A stretch of 64,000 nt of DNA from Psococerastis gibbosa (lineage: Eukaryota; Arthropoda; Insecta; Psocodea; Psocidae), in the NCBI GenBank assembly GCA_963971405.1, contig OZ020486.1, positions 37,099,419 through 37,163,418 of the forward strand, read 5' to 3'. The notes beneath the pieces are model-generated. The model searched no databases and was not told the DNA's origin. It saw only the letters and a program-made list of their open reading frames with translations. A program made the position numbers and the translations under genes. This document shows, in pieces, positions 1 through 11,092 of the stretch (positions are counted from its first letter, which is position 1; every line of letters starts with the position of its first letter).

Positions 1-1239
1 ATGGTGACAAAAAGAGGCGAACCGGGTTGCAATATGCCAAAAGCCTTAAATGGCTGACTCGTATCTGCATTTGGTTAAGTCATGCTTTCGCCTGTTACTT
101 GCCTTCCTTACGCCAGTGCAAATAGAATAGAATAGAATAGAGCTGTATTTCTCCTCAAGCCGAAGCGTGGGAGGATGGCACTTCCAACTTACACTTACAA
201 ACCTAATATAAGTTCAATATTAATAAATATTAACATGGAAAACAAGAAAAAAAGCGGACTATTAATTGTCCTTGTTAAGCAATACAATGTCTAGGTTTAT
301 TAATTTTTTTTTTTTTAAATTTACACATACAAAGCGGACTATGGTCCTTGTTACAGAAATACATTCCTATAAGTAAAATAAATAAATTACAATACGTAGT
401 TAGTTTAAATGACATAATTCCCCCTCCAGCCAGGGTACAATTTCACGTTTATAAGCCTGTACTGTTTTTTTTTTCCTGGTGAATCGCTGATGTGCGTTTA
501 TTTGTGTAATTGTAAAGTGTTAGGTGCCCATTCCACATACGTACAACGTCAATGAAAATTATGAAATTGAAGGTGGTAGCAGAATTTTTAGTATGTCTTT
601 AATGTCTGCTACCACCTTCAATTTCATAATTTTCATTGACGTTGTACGTATGTGGAATGGGCGCCTTACTGCTTGGTATAGTAGTGAGCGCCGCGCGAGT
701 TCGTCTTGTTCCATGTAGGGAGTGGCAGTACTTGATACGCTGTGGACCTAGTGGCAGATGAGTGTAAGGGTTTGAGAGGTGTAGTATGAAACATGGCAAC
801 ATATTTATGGCAAAATAGGAGTATATGTTTTTATAGCAAGTATGTACATATCGCCTGCACTAATACCTTTTGATCACTGTTTTTGAAGGCTTGAACCTAA
901 TCATGTTAATTTTTTATGCTTGTGCCGGCTGCATAATATAATTATGTATTAATTATTTCCCTATTCGACAGAGGAACTTCTACATAGGCCTAAGTAAGAA
1001 TAACTAAATGATACATAATCCCCACAGTTCTCCCCGCTCCTCACTCGTACGACCTACGCTTCTATGGCTTTACGGAGTTAAATTTATCCCCACACGACAA
1101 TCCATCTAATTTTCCGCCATCTTGTTTTTCACCACATACGGTATAATTATCATCACGAAATTAACATTAAACAATTTATAGCAGGAGCTACTCTTACTTC
1201 CACGATTATTAGATACGGTTCAGCCGTTGTTCACTGGAT
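1..1239. other. Repeat-rich, no recognised gene
   Basis: I see no coding exon here. An AATAG pentanucleotide run at 120-141 precedes a segment that looks like a SINE or LINE tail. Homopolymer T/A runs lie near 301-318. A palindromic MITE at 523-665 is listed separately. The rest is AT-rich unique-looking DNA. Confidence 0.5.
523..665. mobile_element. Palindromic MITE, 143 bp, near-perfect hairpin
   Basis: Two arms of 61 nt (523-583 and 605-665) are reverse complements with one visible difference near the ends (GGTGCC versus GGCGCC). They flank a 21-nt centre. TTA (or TA) stands directly on both sides, as expected for a TA-targeting element. Ends and centre match the MITE at 33502-33644, and the outer ends match the larger MITEs at 23460, 27573 and 38254. 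No coding capacity, so it would have been moved by an enzyme encoded elsewhere. Confidence 0.85.
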
Positions 1240-1457
1240 GATTCACTTCCCATTCACTCTCTTTCGCTCCGCGCTTGCGCTCTCGGTAAGACGGTGCATT
1301 ATGGGAGATTGGAGTTGTGTACACGCTGTCAGTGTTACAAGCTGCTGTGCTGGAATGTTTGTATAGTTTCTCTCTGTTTGGTACTGGAAGACGCGTTCTG
1401 GAACGCTTTACGATATACCAGTGTCATCGTCTTAGTTTCACAGCAATATAAAGATCG
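1240..1457 (+). promoter_or_regulatory. Possible promoter and non-coding first exon of the CRAL-TRIO gene
   Basis: A locally GC-richer stretch with pyrimidine-rich and CpG-containing sequence (around 1255-1300) is followed by sequence that ends in a good splice donor, GATCG|GTAAGC, at 1457/1458. The first coding exon of the CRAL-TRIO gene at 9401 begins with an acceptor and only seven untranslated bases, so a non-coding first exon must lie upstream. This is the best candidate I can see. The link is inference; the exon could belong to something else. Confidence 0.3.
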
Positions 1458-1554
1458 GTAAGCCTTCTTGAAAGTTATTTCAACTACTTTTTCACTAAGC
1501 GTAGTAAGTTAATAGGAAAGTATACCTGAAAAACTTTCGTCAAAATCGGATGTT

Positions 1555-1635
1555 GATGTTATCAGTGGCGCTACGTCGACTTCTAAGAATGTAGCGACTT
1601 CTAAGAATGTAGCGACTTCTAAGAATGTGTCTACG
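1555..1635. repeat. 18-bp tandem repeat, about 3 copies
   Basis: The unit CGACTTCTAAGAATGTAG is repeated about three times with little change. It lies just before the hammerhead-like motif at 1644-1675. Confidence 0.8.
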
Positions 1636-1643
1636 TCATGCCC

Positions 1644-1675
1644 CAAAAGATGTCAACCGCAGATATTGACGAAAC
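1644..1675 (+). ncRNA. Hammerhead-ribozyme-like motif (degenerate)
   Basis: A short stem (GTCAA at 1652-1656 with TTGAC at 1666-1670) is followed directly by GAAA (1671-1674), the arrangement of stem II and the GAAA core of a hammerhead ribozyme. The first core box reads CAAAAGA instead of CTGANGA, so this copy is probably inactive. Related motifs occur at 2932 and 9971. Confidence 0.35.
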
Positions 1676-1960
1676 TGTAGGAACACACTTTCAGAACGAC
1701 CACGGTGCAGCTGGATTCTATACTGTATTATTTTCTGACTGACTGAGAGCATTTTGTAATTTTATTATACTTCGTGAAAGACATCTCGCAAAGCTGACTG
1801 TTCGGTTTTGTACAAAGTTAAATTTCATAGGTAGGTAAAATCAATCATGTACCAACAAAAAATTAGTTTTTTATAAAACCTTGTTATAATAACTAGAGTT
1901 AGTATTGCCCAAATAATCGCTAAAAAATTAACTTTGCTGCCATTGGCCATTAAGTAGAAA

Positions 1961-2337
1961 ATGTTTCTAACGCCTGCTTTCAGCATTTCTGCTTTAAGCA
2001 ACCCTGTCAGCCTGGCGGGGGGAATGAGTCTGTTTGTTAACTTGAGGCACCCTTAGGGCAGACTCTTTAACCTCGGGGAAAGGGGAGTTGACTGACAGGG
2101 TGGACCTCCTGATTATAGTGGATTCCGAACCACATGGGGACATGGTAAAGTCACACGATTAAATGGGAGGTGATCAGGACTCGACACGTACGTAGACTGA
2201 CCGGTATAGTCTCAGCGCGTTATCATGTCCCACCATGTTCCCCTGCCAACGCTTTGCACACTACGAAGTTTGCCGCAGATTGAAACATGCTCTGCTCTAA
2301 TGGATTCAACATGGTAAGACCGTTGGCATTTAGTAGA
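1961..2337 (-). mobile_element. 5S-like SINE, tail type 2, full length
   Basis: The element reads on the minus strand from 2337 to 1961. It is bracketed by a 12-bp duplication with one mismatch: ATTAAGTAGAAA at 1949-1960 and ATTTAGTAGAAA at 2338-2349. The 5' end begins GCCAACGGTCTTACCA, which resembles the first bases of animal 5S rRNA. The body matches the SINEs at 7882, 40802, 48132 and 59418. The 3' part (about 1970-2105) is the second tail type, shared only with the 48 kb copy. No protein is encoded. Confidence 0.8.
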
Positions 2338-2931
2338 AAGAAGAAATTTTCCTCTACATTTTGATGACGTATAAGATTATGTGGCTGTGGCCGTCACTAA
2401 CACAGATTTTCCCCAGTTTCAGTTAGTTTCAGTCCTTCCACCTGTCTCCCCAACCTAAGTTTTTTCGTAGCAGGGGTAGACTGGTGCCCCGAAGCGGCGC
2501 TACGAATTTTGAAAGCAAACCTATGTAGGTATAGTATATAAGTTACATAGTTTAGTATTTAACGACGAATATTTAAATACCTAGCTTTGAACGGGGGAGG
2601 CGGATCTCCCCCGGGAGGAAATGTGTAAAAAATAGGCCTGAAATAGTGAGGGCTTACGGATTTTGATAGCAGTAAAGTTTAGAATTTATATATACCATTA
2701 ATCTACCTAACTCCAAACAGGGGGTATCCCTGGGGGAATGTCTTAAAAAAAAAAAAACCGGGACAAAATTGTGGGGGCTTTCGTATTTTGTCAGCAGTTA
2801 AGTTTAGATATTACAGAGTAAAACTGATTGAAATTCACCATACTTTTTTTAAAACGTTTTACTTGGGGAACCCCTCCAAGCTATGGGGCTCCGGGTTCCT
2901 CCATAGGGAACTCCGGCACTGCGTAGTGCTA

Positions 2932-2963
2932 CTGAAGATGTTGAGCGCAGATGTTGACGAAAC
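2932..2963 (+). ncRNA. Hammerhead-ribozyme-like motif
   Basis: CTGAAGA at 2932-2938 fits the hammerhead core box CUGANGA. Positions 2940-2944 can pair with 2954-2958 (five pairs, two of them G-T). GAAA follows at 2959-2962. Whether stems I and III with a cleavable NUH triplet exist is not established. The motif is part of a dispersed repeat (see 1644 and 9971). Confidence 0.4.
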
Positions 2964-2987
2964 TTTTGGAAATATTCTTTCTCCAGC

Positions 2988-3478
2988 CTGATCTTGGCGA
3001 TTTTAATCCCGGGCGTATTATAATACCATGTCACGTGATGGTATTAATTCAATTGTTTAAAATAAATGAACTGAAAATTTCAGAATTTTTTAATTTTTGA
3101 TGTTGGTAATCGTCGCAAGAGTGCTAAGCGCGGAAAATTCAAAATGCGTCTATTTGTAAACAATTGAATGATCTTCGGCTAAATTTTCTTCGTTTTTTCT
3201 GCCTTAGATTTAGACAAATTATTTATAATCCTTAATGTACTGGTATATATTAATTCAAAATGAAAACTTGTTTATTTTTAGGGTGATATGTGTTTATATT
3301 TGCCATTTATATTTGCTACGGCAGCGTCGGGTCAGTTCAGATTTTCAGTATTACCAACATCACAATTTAAAAAATTCCGAAATTGCTTTTCATTTATTTT
3401 AAACAATTGAATTAACACCATCACGTGACATGGTATTTTATTAACAACTGAATTATAATCGCCATGATCAGGCTGCAG
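2988..3478. mobile_element. MITE with about 130-bp inverted repeats
   Basis: The left arm (about 2988-3110) reappears as its reverse complement at about 3345-3478. Shared words include TACCATGTCACGTGATGGTA, CAATTGTTTAAAATAAATGA and CAACATCA. The roughly 230-bp centre has no open frame. The ends read AGCCTGATC and GATCAGGCT. Confidence 0.75.
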
Positions 3479-3479
3479 A

Positions 3480-5576
3480 TCGACCATGTAGTGCCAGTAG
3501 TGGACTACAATATCTTGCAAGGAATGCTGTTATCTTCACTCACTCATTGTGTAGCATATCAGTGGGCGAGTCAAATTTTAACACTCATTGGTCGGGTTTA
3601 TCAACACTTCTTCTGAGCCAAGCTAAACTGTTGACATCGTGCTATCAAAAACTCATTAAACTTATATCATAGCCTAGTATATATATATGCTAAATTTAAA
3701 GCGCCAAAGATTATGATTTAATTAATATTTTGGACATTTACCGGTATTTCATTGAATTAAATTTAATTGAATATTACGAAACATAAGGCAATTATCAGGT
3801 AGGTCTAAATTTTCAATGGTTATAATATTGATGAAATTATAACACAAATTGGTTCTTACAACCTAATTTAAACGTAATTACTCCAATTTGAATATTATAA
3901 TATAATTATCAGCCATGTGCATTGAGGTGATCTGTAAGACTGCAAAGGTGATCAAGGGAAGCAAGTTTTGCTGCAATGGTTTCTGCATTAGCAATTACCA
4001 CAATAATTCTCGTTTGCTATCATAACATAGGATAAATTATAGTCGAGTAATATCTAACTATGAACAGTTATGAAATTGCATTAAGGTATATACCGTAACG
4101 CAATGAACGCGAACAATAAATTAAATACTAGATCGGTAAATGAAACTATTTAATTAATTAAATATCACGAACTCTATTTTGTTAAAGCGTATGAAAGGAC
4201 CTGCCCCATACTGAAATGAGTAAAACAGCAGTTAGGTATATATGTGCCTGTATCAAGTTTTTTTTTGGAATCGCAAGAGGGTGCGCATAATATACCATAA
4301 TTGTGTCTCTATAATAGGCAAGCTTTAGATTACTATAATAAAACAAGCTGAGTTGAGCCATTCCAATGAGCCAATTTTTGCTAACATATTATAAGTTATA
4401 AAAATAGTACACAAATGGGTGGATGTGTTGCTTCAAGTTGTTTAAACCATTTTGCTCTTGAAATACATTGTTTCACATTCCTCCGGATATGGAAATGAGA
4501 AAAATGGAATCCACTGTAGGCTATAAATCAAAAATAATTTGTTATTCCCACACTGCCATTGTTAGTACAATAATTACAGTATTATGTGTATCTTCAGCTG
4601 GGAAATCTTCATATTTAAGAGTGGAACAAAAATTTATAAACAAAACTAGCCAAGCAACGCCACCCACCAAAACTCTCGAACTTTCGCGCCAAAATTCAAA
4701 TACAGTGTACGTAATTTTCAATTTTTTAATAAATTAATTATATGTAATTCAGACGCTTCTCATATAATCCATAAAATCAGTTGAAAAATATGTGCATTCT
4801 AATATGTAACAGTAATTGGCCCTGATTACACAATCCAATATTTATTCGATTAAAGAAATATTCGGAATTGTTTGTGTTGAAGTAGGCTATACAATTTGAA
4901 TTTGAAATGCCCGGTTTAATGGGTGAAGCTTTTCGACAAGAGGGGCAAGTATAAAATGTTCAAAAGCAAATTTAAGGCATTATACTATCCAATTATTGTG
5001 TGTAATAGGAGGGATTTATATTCTGAATCAGAACAGAATTTTGTATTCTTAATTTAATACAGAAAAACACTCTAGTTAGGCATGGGCAGTAGAGCACTGG
5101 AGACAAAATATGGCTGATTTTGTTTATCATTTTACGATAAATTTTTTTCAAAATGTGTTTCCCAAAGTTCTTTCTTTTAATGAATTCCACTGATATTATA
5201 AAATCCTTTTTACTAAGCAAGCACAACTGACGGCTTATTTTAAGTTACAATTAGGAAAGAAGAGCTAATTTGGTGGACCATACAACTGGTCCTTGACTTC
5301 AGGTTAGTTTTATTTTATTTTTGACAAAAAAAGAACTTGCTAATTGTTTTGAATAGCGTTAGCAGTGTTCCTAAAGCTCATTAATTGGATTGATAATGCC
5401 TTATAGGAAGGCGCGCTCCTACACTTTAGGAAAAAGCTGTCCAATGCTTTGCTCACGGGTCATTTTCGCCCCAATTTCCCTTACCCCGGCTAATATTTAC
5501 AAATAAAATAATAAAATAATTTACGATTTTTATATCTCAAACTAAATGTCTGCGTTTTACTGCCTGTGGTGTGTAC
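3480..5576. other. AT-rich region, no recognised gene
   Basis: Small frames here (for example 4468-4737 and the minus frame 4993-5226) show no family motif and no supporting splice context. I see no repeat pair that I can delimit. Confidence 0.5.
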
Positions 5577-5910
5577 CAGGGGTTCCCAATTTTTTTGTCC
5601 GTGGACCACTAGATTATTTTATGATTTTCCGTGGACCACCATGGCTATGATAGGAAAATCTTTAATTTCTAGGACCAGGATCAAGTAGTTAGTGCTTACA
5701 ATTACGTGCTATATTTGATTAACTGTTTAGGACTGGCATTGGTCGGATTTTATAGTCCAGTGCCAAGATTTACTGTTGTTTATTTCAAATTTCCGTAACT
5801 CAGCTGCTTTATATGAGTAAATTTACTTATTTCTTACTTGGGCCCGTGGATCACCTGATATATGTCTGTGGACCACCGGTGGTCCATGGATCACAGTTTG
5901 GGAATCCTTG
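5577..5910. mobile_element. hAT-like MITE with CAGGGGTTCCCAA ends
   Basis: The ends read CAGGGGTTCCCAA on the left and TTGGGAATCCTTG on the right, the form typical of hAT-superfamily inverted repeats. Inside are several GTGGACCACC boxes. The body matches the copy at 12499-12838 in inverse order. Flanking 8-mers do not match, so this is an old copy. Confidence 0.7.
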
Positions 5911-6949
5911 ATATATATACTACATTGAGGTGCCGTAACGTTTCGTATACACCACCGATTTCCATCATAATTATGTTCCTATTACCTACTTGATGCCATT
6001 GACAGATTAATCCATCCTTATGAGGTCTAAGAACCAGATGCCGAGTAAAAAGTGCTAGGTACGAGTACCTATATAGTAGGCTTACGGCTAGCCACTGTCA
6101 AGGTGGTGGGGAGCAGGTTCTTTACCAAGGTTGCTAAGATGATGTTCAGGATTAGTGGGCGCAAGACTATAGCCAGGCCCGTCTCAGAGCAGGTTCGTTA
6201 ATACGTTAATACCTAGACTGTATAAATTCCTTCAGACTTATGCTGTAAAAGGGCGTTTTAATATAAGTTAAATAATATTAATAATTACTTTTAAGGAGCT
6301 AATAAATATGCGGCAATGTGAAAAATGACGCTAGCTGGCTGAGGTACGTAACAATATCTTGATTATTTGCTTAATATATGTCATGACTCATTGACTCATG
6401 CCTGGTATTGATGTTTTGTGGTATTACAGCAAATAAAGATATATCAATAGAGAACTTGAGTTTTTCCTGTAATTTGATACTTGGCGGTCTTTTTTTTTAA
6501 ATGTAGTTCTTAGGGGAGATCTAGGGCTATTTTATAAATTCTTCTTGTTGGTCGGGGGCAAGTTATGTTGCGGTTGCCCGCTAGTTGTCTCTAGGCTCGC
6601 TTTGCTTTGAGTATCGGAGAAGAGTGACGCATATGAGTTGACCCATCTGAGAGTTGAGTTATTTTCGTCTTACATTTTCTCTGCCCCCCCCCCCCCCCTT
6701 ATACGCCACTGGGATACGATACCCAACGTAAACCGGTTTACTTTATGCAGTAAGTAGGAAATAATAAAGAACCAAGTGAGTACTTCATATAATGCATATA
6801 TAAGAACGATACAGATTTTACTATTTTACAACCAACGTATCGTCTTCATTGTTATGCTATTGTCCTATATCGTATGTTTCATGGTTCATATCTATAAAAA
6901 AAACAACACTTTCAATTAATCATTTTACCGTATTTATAATAAGTTAGTC
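5911..6949. other. No recognised gene
   Basis: This stretch is AT-rich intergenic sequence with a C-homopolymer run near 6685. I see no coding or delimited repeat structure. Confidence 0.45.
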
Positions 6950-7098
6950 TTTTTATATTAGTTTTTAAGTTAGTTTATATATTAGTAATTAATCTAAGTC
7001 CCGCCACGGGAAAATCCTTACGGTGCTCCTCTGAACCACTACGGTAATTCTAAAATTGTACACTCTTTCATGTAATAAAGATTTACTTTACTTTACTT
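6950..7098 (+). mobile_element. 3'-end fragment of the LINE family seen at 28.4-31.6 kb
   Basis: The block CCACGGGAAAATCC, then GGTGCTCCTCTGAACCACTA, then a TTTACTTTAC tail (7081-7098) matches the 3' untranslated end of the long LINE at 31500-31619, in the same order. It is a 5'-truncated copy with no coding sequence left. Confidence 0.7.
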
Positions 7099-7158
7099 AG
7101 TATGTAGGCCCACATACCTATTACACCTATTGTACTGTACAACAATAATTAACATAAG

Positions 7159-7314
7159 CAAGGCCGGAGCCAGCGGAGGGTTCACGGGAGTTCAAACCCC
7201 CCCCCCCCCCAAATGAAATGGCTTGACACTAAGTAGAATCCGATACTACTTTGTAATATTCAATGAAATTTCTGAGCCCCCCCCCCCTCGAAAAAAATCC
7301 TGGCTACGGTCTTG
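7159..7314. mobile_element. hAT-like MITE, CAAGGCCG ends, 8-bp duplication
   Basis: The ends CAAGGCCGGAGCC and GGCTACGGTCTTG are imperfect inverted repeats. The flanking 8-mers are AACATAAG (7151-7158) and AATATAAG (7315-7322), 7 of 8 identical. C-runs lie just inside both ends. It belongs to the same family as 14813-15582, and a fragment lies near 25996-26110. Confidence 0.75.
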
Positions 7315-7754
7315 AATATAAGATATATGAATATTTTTAAAAGTCACCCTAAGTACTTTAATCTTAAGCCTGCATGGCAGCAAATACCATTCTACTGTAA
7401 TATATACTATCTGGGGTGATGGTTAATAATTATTCGCATGAAGCCGGCTCATTTGTGATGATTACCAAGCTTCAGGGGCCAAGTCAAGGTCAGACCTACT
7501 GGAATGGTTCAAAGAAAAATAATCAGAAGCGTATAGGCTACTCCAGGCTGTATAACGAGTAATAAATGCGCCTATTTTTTGTTCATTTTAAAAATCTTGT
7601 ACCTGCCCTAGTGAATTTTTATTTGTCTGTTATTTTGCCAGCTTAAATGCTATGTCATACAGCATTAGGTATAGGCATAATTTTATTGTAGCCTAGTTGC
7701 TAATGGATAATTACTAATTAGTTTTTATTATTTATTTTAAAAAAGATTGTATCT

Positions 7755-7881
7755 TAGTAAATAGAAAAATATTACGTAAACACAAAAACACGACCAGTGA
7801 AACCTTTTTTCATCGTTAATTCGCAAGATGGTCGAAACCGGTCGTGTCTCTGTGGTTTTACGTAATATTTACCAAGATATA
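7755..7881. repeat. Hairpin repeat with GAAACCGGTCGTG core
   Basis: The left arm (about 7755-7800) is complementary to the right arm (about 7842-7878). The inner part has CACGACC and GTCGAAACCGGTCGTG facing each other across an AT-rich loop. A related hairpin with the same core lies at 57898-58060. Its right arm was the target of the SINE at 7882. Confidence 0.6.
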
Positions 7882-8119
7882 GCCGGCGGCCTTACCAAGT
7901 TGAATCCAGCGGACCAGAGCAGGTTCAAAGATGCAGATAACTTGGTAGTGTGCAGAGTGCCGGTAGGGAAACATGGTAGGACTTGTCCTGGTCACCTCCG
8001 AACTAATCGAGTGACTTCAATGTGTTTCCCAAGTGGTTCGGAATCCACTATAATCAGGAGGTCCCCTGTCCTATGGGCCCACACCGTGGCCTTGGACTGT
8101 GTCCAACCATACTACTACT
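7882..8119 (+). mobile_element. 5S-like SINE, full length, shortened tail
   Basis: It is flanked by a perfect 11-bp duplication ACCAAGATATA (7871-7881 and 8120-8130). The first bases GCCGGCGGCCTTACCA resemble the 5' end of 5S rRNA. The body has the family block from GTTGAATCCAGCGGACCAG onwards. The 3' part differs from the tails at 40802 and 59418 after the words CCTATGGGC, but it also ends in ACTACTACT. The long frame through it is a by-product. Confidence 0.85.
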
Positions 8120-8130
8120 ACCAAGATATA

Positions 8131-9400
8131 ATCTTGTTAAAAGTAGGTAGCTATGTATTCAAAATATTACAACGTTGAAAAGGATACGATTTTATTTATT
8201 ACTAATTGAGTTCTATAGTATATAATTTTGAAAGTGACTGTGATTGCGATTAATAAAAGGTTAAATCGCGTACAAACAGTTTAATGAATGTGTCCGATTA
8301 ACCTCTTCAATCGCCTCACTAAGTCGCCTAATGATTACTTGTGTCGAGTTGTTAAACGTCTCCGACCGGAAGGTGTGTAGATACTCGCACAAGTATACGC
8401 ATGCTACCACCTTGCCACCGAAGTCGCTAAAGTACGTATTGAATGTACTTATCATTCAATACACAATACACAATACACAAAAAGTTCCGAAAAAGTTTTC
8501 ATTATTTAGGTCCTAGAATGGCTATTTTGAAAAAGTTAACTGCAAATTATGGAAATTTATATTTCTTCTTCATTTGAGTAATTTTCTAATCGAATTTCAG
8601 TAATGGGCTAATCAATTATGCCTCTTACTATATAAAGACGAGAGTATAATGGTCTGCTTTTATCGTACGTACATGCAGACTACAATTTGTCTTGTACAAC
8701 TCATTTTTAAAATTAAATAATTAAATATGAGCAATAAAAACAACAAATATGGTTGACCGTTTGCTTTGTTTTTGATTCCCCAAGTAGTAGAAAACCGTAG
8801 AAAGACACGATTAACACATGTCCTTATGGCATTATTTCTACCGTAGAAAAACTGTAGTTCTATTCCTATTTTCTATCAACAGAGTGAATCTCCCTTATAC
8901 AATGCAAAGGGACACAAGGTGATGCCATTTTTTACTTCCTCCAATTTACTGTGTAAAAATTCACGGTGTGCTTCGAAGTCAAAATTTTCTGAAACGTTAC
9001 ATTTGTAGACTATTAATTTTTTTCAACTAGAGTTGAATTCAATTTCCTGGATACAAACATAGGCTGGAGAACTACGAAATATACAATATCGTTGTATCGG
9101 CTACAAATTTTTTTAAATTACGCCATAGCATTAGGCTTCTCCCATCAGCTCGCTCGCAGCCCATAAAACACATAAACTGGTGAACCTCTGCTATTGACAA
9201 GAGCAGGGCACGTCTTAAGGTGTTTTCGGTCCATTTCTTCCCGGGTGTCGCAGCACAGAGGGCAGGAAGATTTACTGCTGCACCTATACGGTGAAGGTAG
9301 TCATGGCCCGTTGTAAAACTAAATTCCGGTTACGGTGACCCACTTGCAAGCGTATTTTGACATGGCTAATTAAATAATCTGAAACATTTTAACCCATTAG
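8131..9400. other. No recognised gene; repeat fragment near 8262-8450
   Basis: Words around 8280-8415 (AATGAATGTGTCCGATTAAC, CTCGCACAAGTA) match the inverted-repeat element at 47552-47840. The remainder shows nothing that I recognise. Confidence 0.45.
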
Positions 9401-9563
9401 GTCAAAGATGGTGAAAGATGACAAAGAAGATTTAAAAGAAGCGATTGAAGAATTATTGGGTCTGTTACGGGAAGAGCCGAATCTCAAAGTCAGAACAGAT
9501 GATAATTTTTTACTGCGGCACCTGAGGTCAGCCCAAGGAAATCCTAAAACAGCTTTTGAGAAG
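9401..9563 (+). CDS. CRAL-TRIO lipid-transfer protein, coding exon 1 (ATG 9408)
   Basis: This is the first coding exon of a soluble lipid-binding protein of the CRAL-TRIO (Sec14-like) class, alpha-TTP/clavesin/retinaldehyde-binding type. Such proteins carry a hydrophobic ligand in a gated pocket and move it between membranes. The acceptor CATTAG|GTCAAAG is at 9400, ATG at 9408, and the donor AAG|GTAAAA is at 9563 (phase 0). The 52 codons hold the helical CRAL-TRIO N-terminal domain, with an acidic helix and the family signature DDNFLLRHLRSAQ (about residues 30-42). The next exon continues in phase. The class is clear; the ligand and orthology are not. Confidence 0.85.
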
Positions 9564-9970
9564 GTAAAATATTGTGTAGCCTACAGTGCCAGAGCATTAA
9601 AATTATAAATAATCACATCTACAATATTTTTGTTTAAGATGATACGCTTAGATTATCATATTATATACTTTTATTTTTATTTTATAAACTCAGCAAGTTA
9701 TTAAAAATTTGCCTCATTTAAGTTGCAGAAGATTATTATATTGCAGTATTATATGTAGTATATAACAATGACATTAAATTAACTTTGGTTATAACGTGTA
9801 GAAGACTACTTCGTGCATCATATAATCTGGTATTTTTTACTTCGGCTCTGTAGTTTTTTCAAATATCCCAGATTACGCGAAATGTTAGTCCCCAATGGTT
9901 TTTATGACTTCTAAGATTGTATCTTGGAGGCTCAGCAGCAACTGTGTGGGCAGGGAGATGTGCAGTTCCA

Positions 9971-9996
9971 CTGAAGATGTCGACCGTTGACGAAAC
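9971..9996 (+). ncRNA. Hammerhead-ribozyme-like motif in CRAL-TRIO intron 1
   Basis: CTGAAGA (9971-9977), a 5-bp stem (9979-9983 with 9987-9991, one G-T pair) and GAAA (9992-9995) follow the hammerhead core order. The downstream words CGTTTGGAAGTACACTTTC recur in diverged form after the copies at 1644 and 2932. An ACGT after the motif (near 10058) could form stem III with the ACGT following the GAAA box, but this is unproven. Confidence 0.4.
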
Positions 9997-10110
9997 GTTT
10001 GGAAGTACACTTTCAGAACGAGCACGACCTATCATCCCGGATTCTACTGATTCATCACGTAACCCCGGCCGTTATTTATTTATTATTATTTTGTTTTCAT
10101 TGTTTTACAG

Positions 10111-10261
10111 CTGAAAACCTTTTACATATTGAAAAGGGACTATCCAGAATGGTACGCGACAGAACCCCCTACAGCTTATAAACATTTGTTGGATATGGGG
10201 TCAGATTATATCCTAGAAGATAGGGATTCCAAAGGCAGGAGGATCTGGATAAACAAGCCGA
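10111..10261 (+). CDS. CRAL-TRIO protein, coding exon 2
   Basis: The acceptor TTTTACAG is at 10110 and the donor CCGA|GTAAGT at 10261 (phase 1), giving 50 codons plus one base. Exon 1 is phase 0, so LKTFYILKRDYPEWY follows directly. This is the end of the N-terminal helical domain, where the family has a conserved tryptophan. The second half (DYILEDRDSKGRRIWINKP) is the first strand pair of the lipid-binding fold. Confidence 0.85.
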
Positions 10262-10567
10262 GTAAGTTGTTAATAAACAGGGCTACTCTGGACGGAACAA
10301 AATTTTCTTGTTGTTGCAAAATTTAATACGGTACCGGTACCTATTTTATGTACGTACGCCAACAAGCTGTTTACAAAAGAAAGCACTTGCTAATACGTTT
10401 GAATCTAAAAAAAACTGATGCTGAACTTAATCTTCAAAAATACCAAAACTCAAAAGTGCTGAAGGCATAAACATTGATATTTGTGTAAAACTTTTCGCAC
10501 TTTAAAATGTTAAACTAAAAAAAACAAAAACACCATAACCTAAAGTACGTAGTATCCCTTATCGGCC

Positions 10568-10670
10568 AGTCAACTCACTTGAAATGAAGTGAAATGAATG
10601 AAATGAATGAAATGAACTGAAATTAATGAAATGAACTGAAATGAATGAAAATAATGAAATGAAAAACGTC
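10568..10670. repeat. GAAATGAAT-type minisatellite
   Basis: Imperfect repeats of GAAATGAAT/GAAATGAACT run through this stretch in CRAL-TRIO intron 2. The adjacent segment (10670-10740) could be the minus-strand end of a SINE with a TTTCATT-type tail. Confidence 0.7.
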
Positions 10671-10807
10671 TTTATGTTAGGCGAACTTTAGGCCCCCAAG
10701 GGCTACTCTACTAGCTAACCTACCAGCTAACTTGACAAGATAGCGAGAGTATTTATATAATTTAAATTAGGTTTTTACATAGCTTAGCTCATGAATTCTA
10801 ATTGCAG

Positions 10808-11001
10808 GAAGTATGGATCCTTCGAAATGCACAATTTCAGATGTCTCACAACTGCATGACCTTCTTCTGGAAACTGTACTGGATGAAGATGAGACGCAGA
10901 TAAATGGCGCGGCTTGTATTGTAGACTTAAAAAACTTTCCATGGGCCTTAATGAGGTGGGTTACACCGACTAACTCCAGGATAGCAGCAAGTAAGGCAGA
11001 T
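10808..11001 (+). CDS. CRAL-TRIO protein, coding exon 3
   Basis: The acceptor ATTGCAG is at 10807; its first two bases complete the split codon from exon 2. I chose the donor GCAGAT|GTAAGT at 11001 (phase 0) because exon 4 starts in phase 0 and the joined protein then aligns with the family without a gap. A closer GT at 10956 would leave a phase clash. The exon carries MDPSKCTISDV, the acidic DEDETQINGAACIVDL strand and the PTNSRIAASKAD helix of the CRAL-TRIO domain. Confidence 0.85.
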
Positions 11002-11092
11002 GTAAGTTGAGAAGCCATTTTGGATTTTTGGTTTGATTGTGATGGAGTAATGGAGACTTGCTGGTGGGGTCGATCTGAAAGAGTAGGATACT

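Noticed and set aside
10956..10960. Alternative donor GAG|GTGGG for CRAL-TRIO exon 3
   Set aside because: It leaves phase 2 against a phase-0 exon 4 and loses about 16 residues that the family has; the donor at 11002 fixes both.
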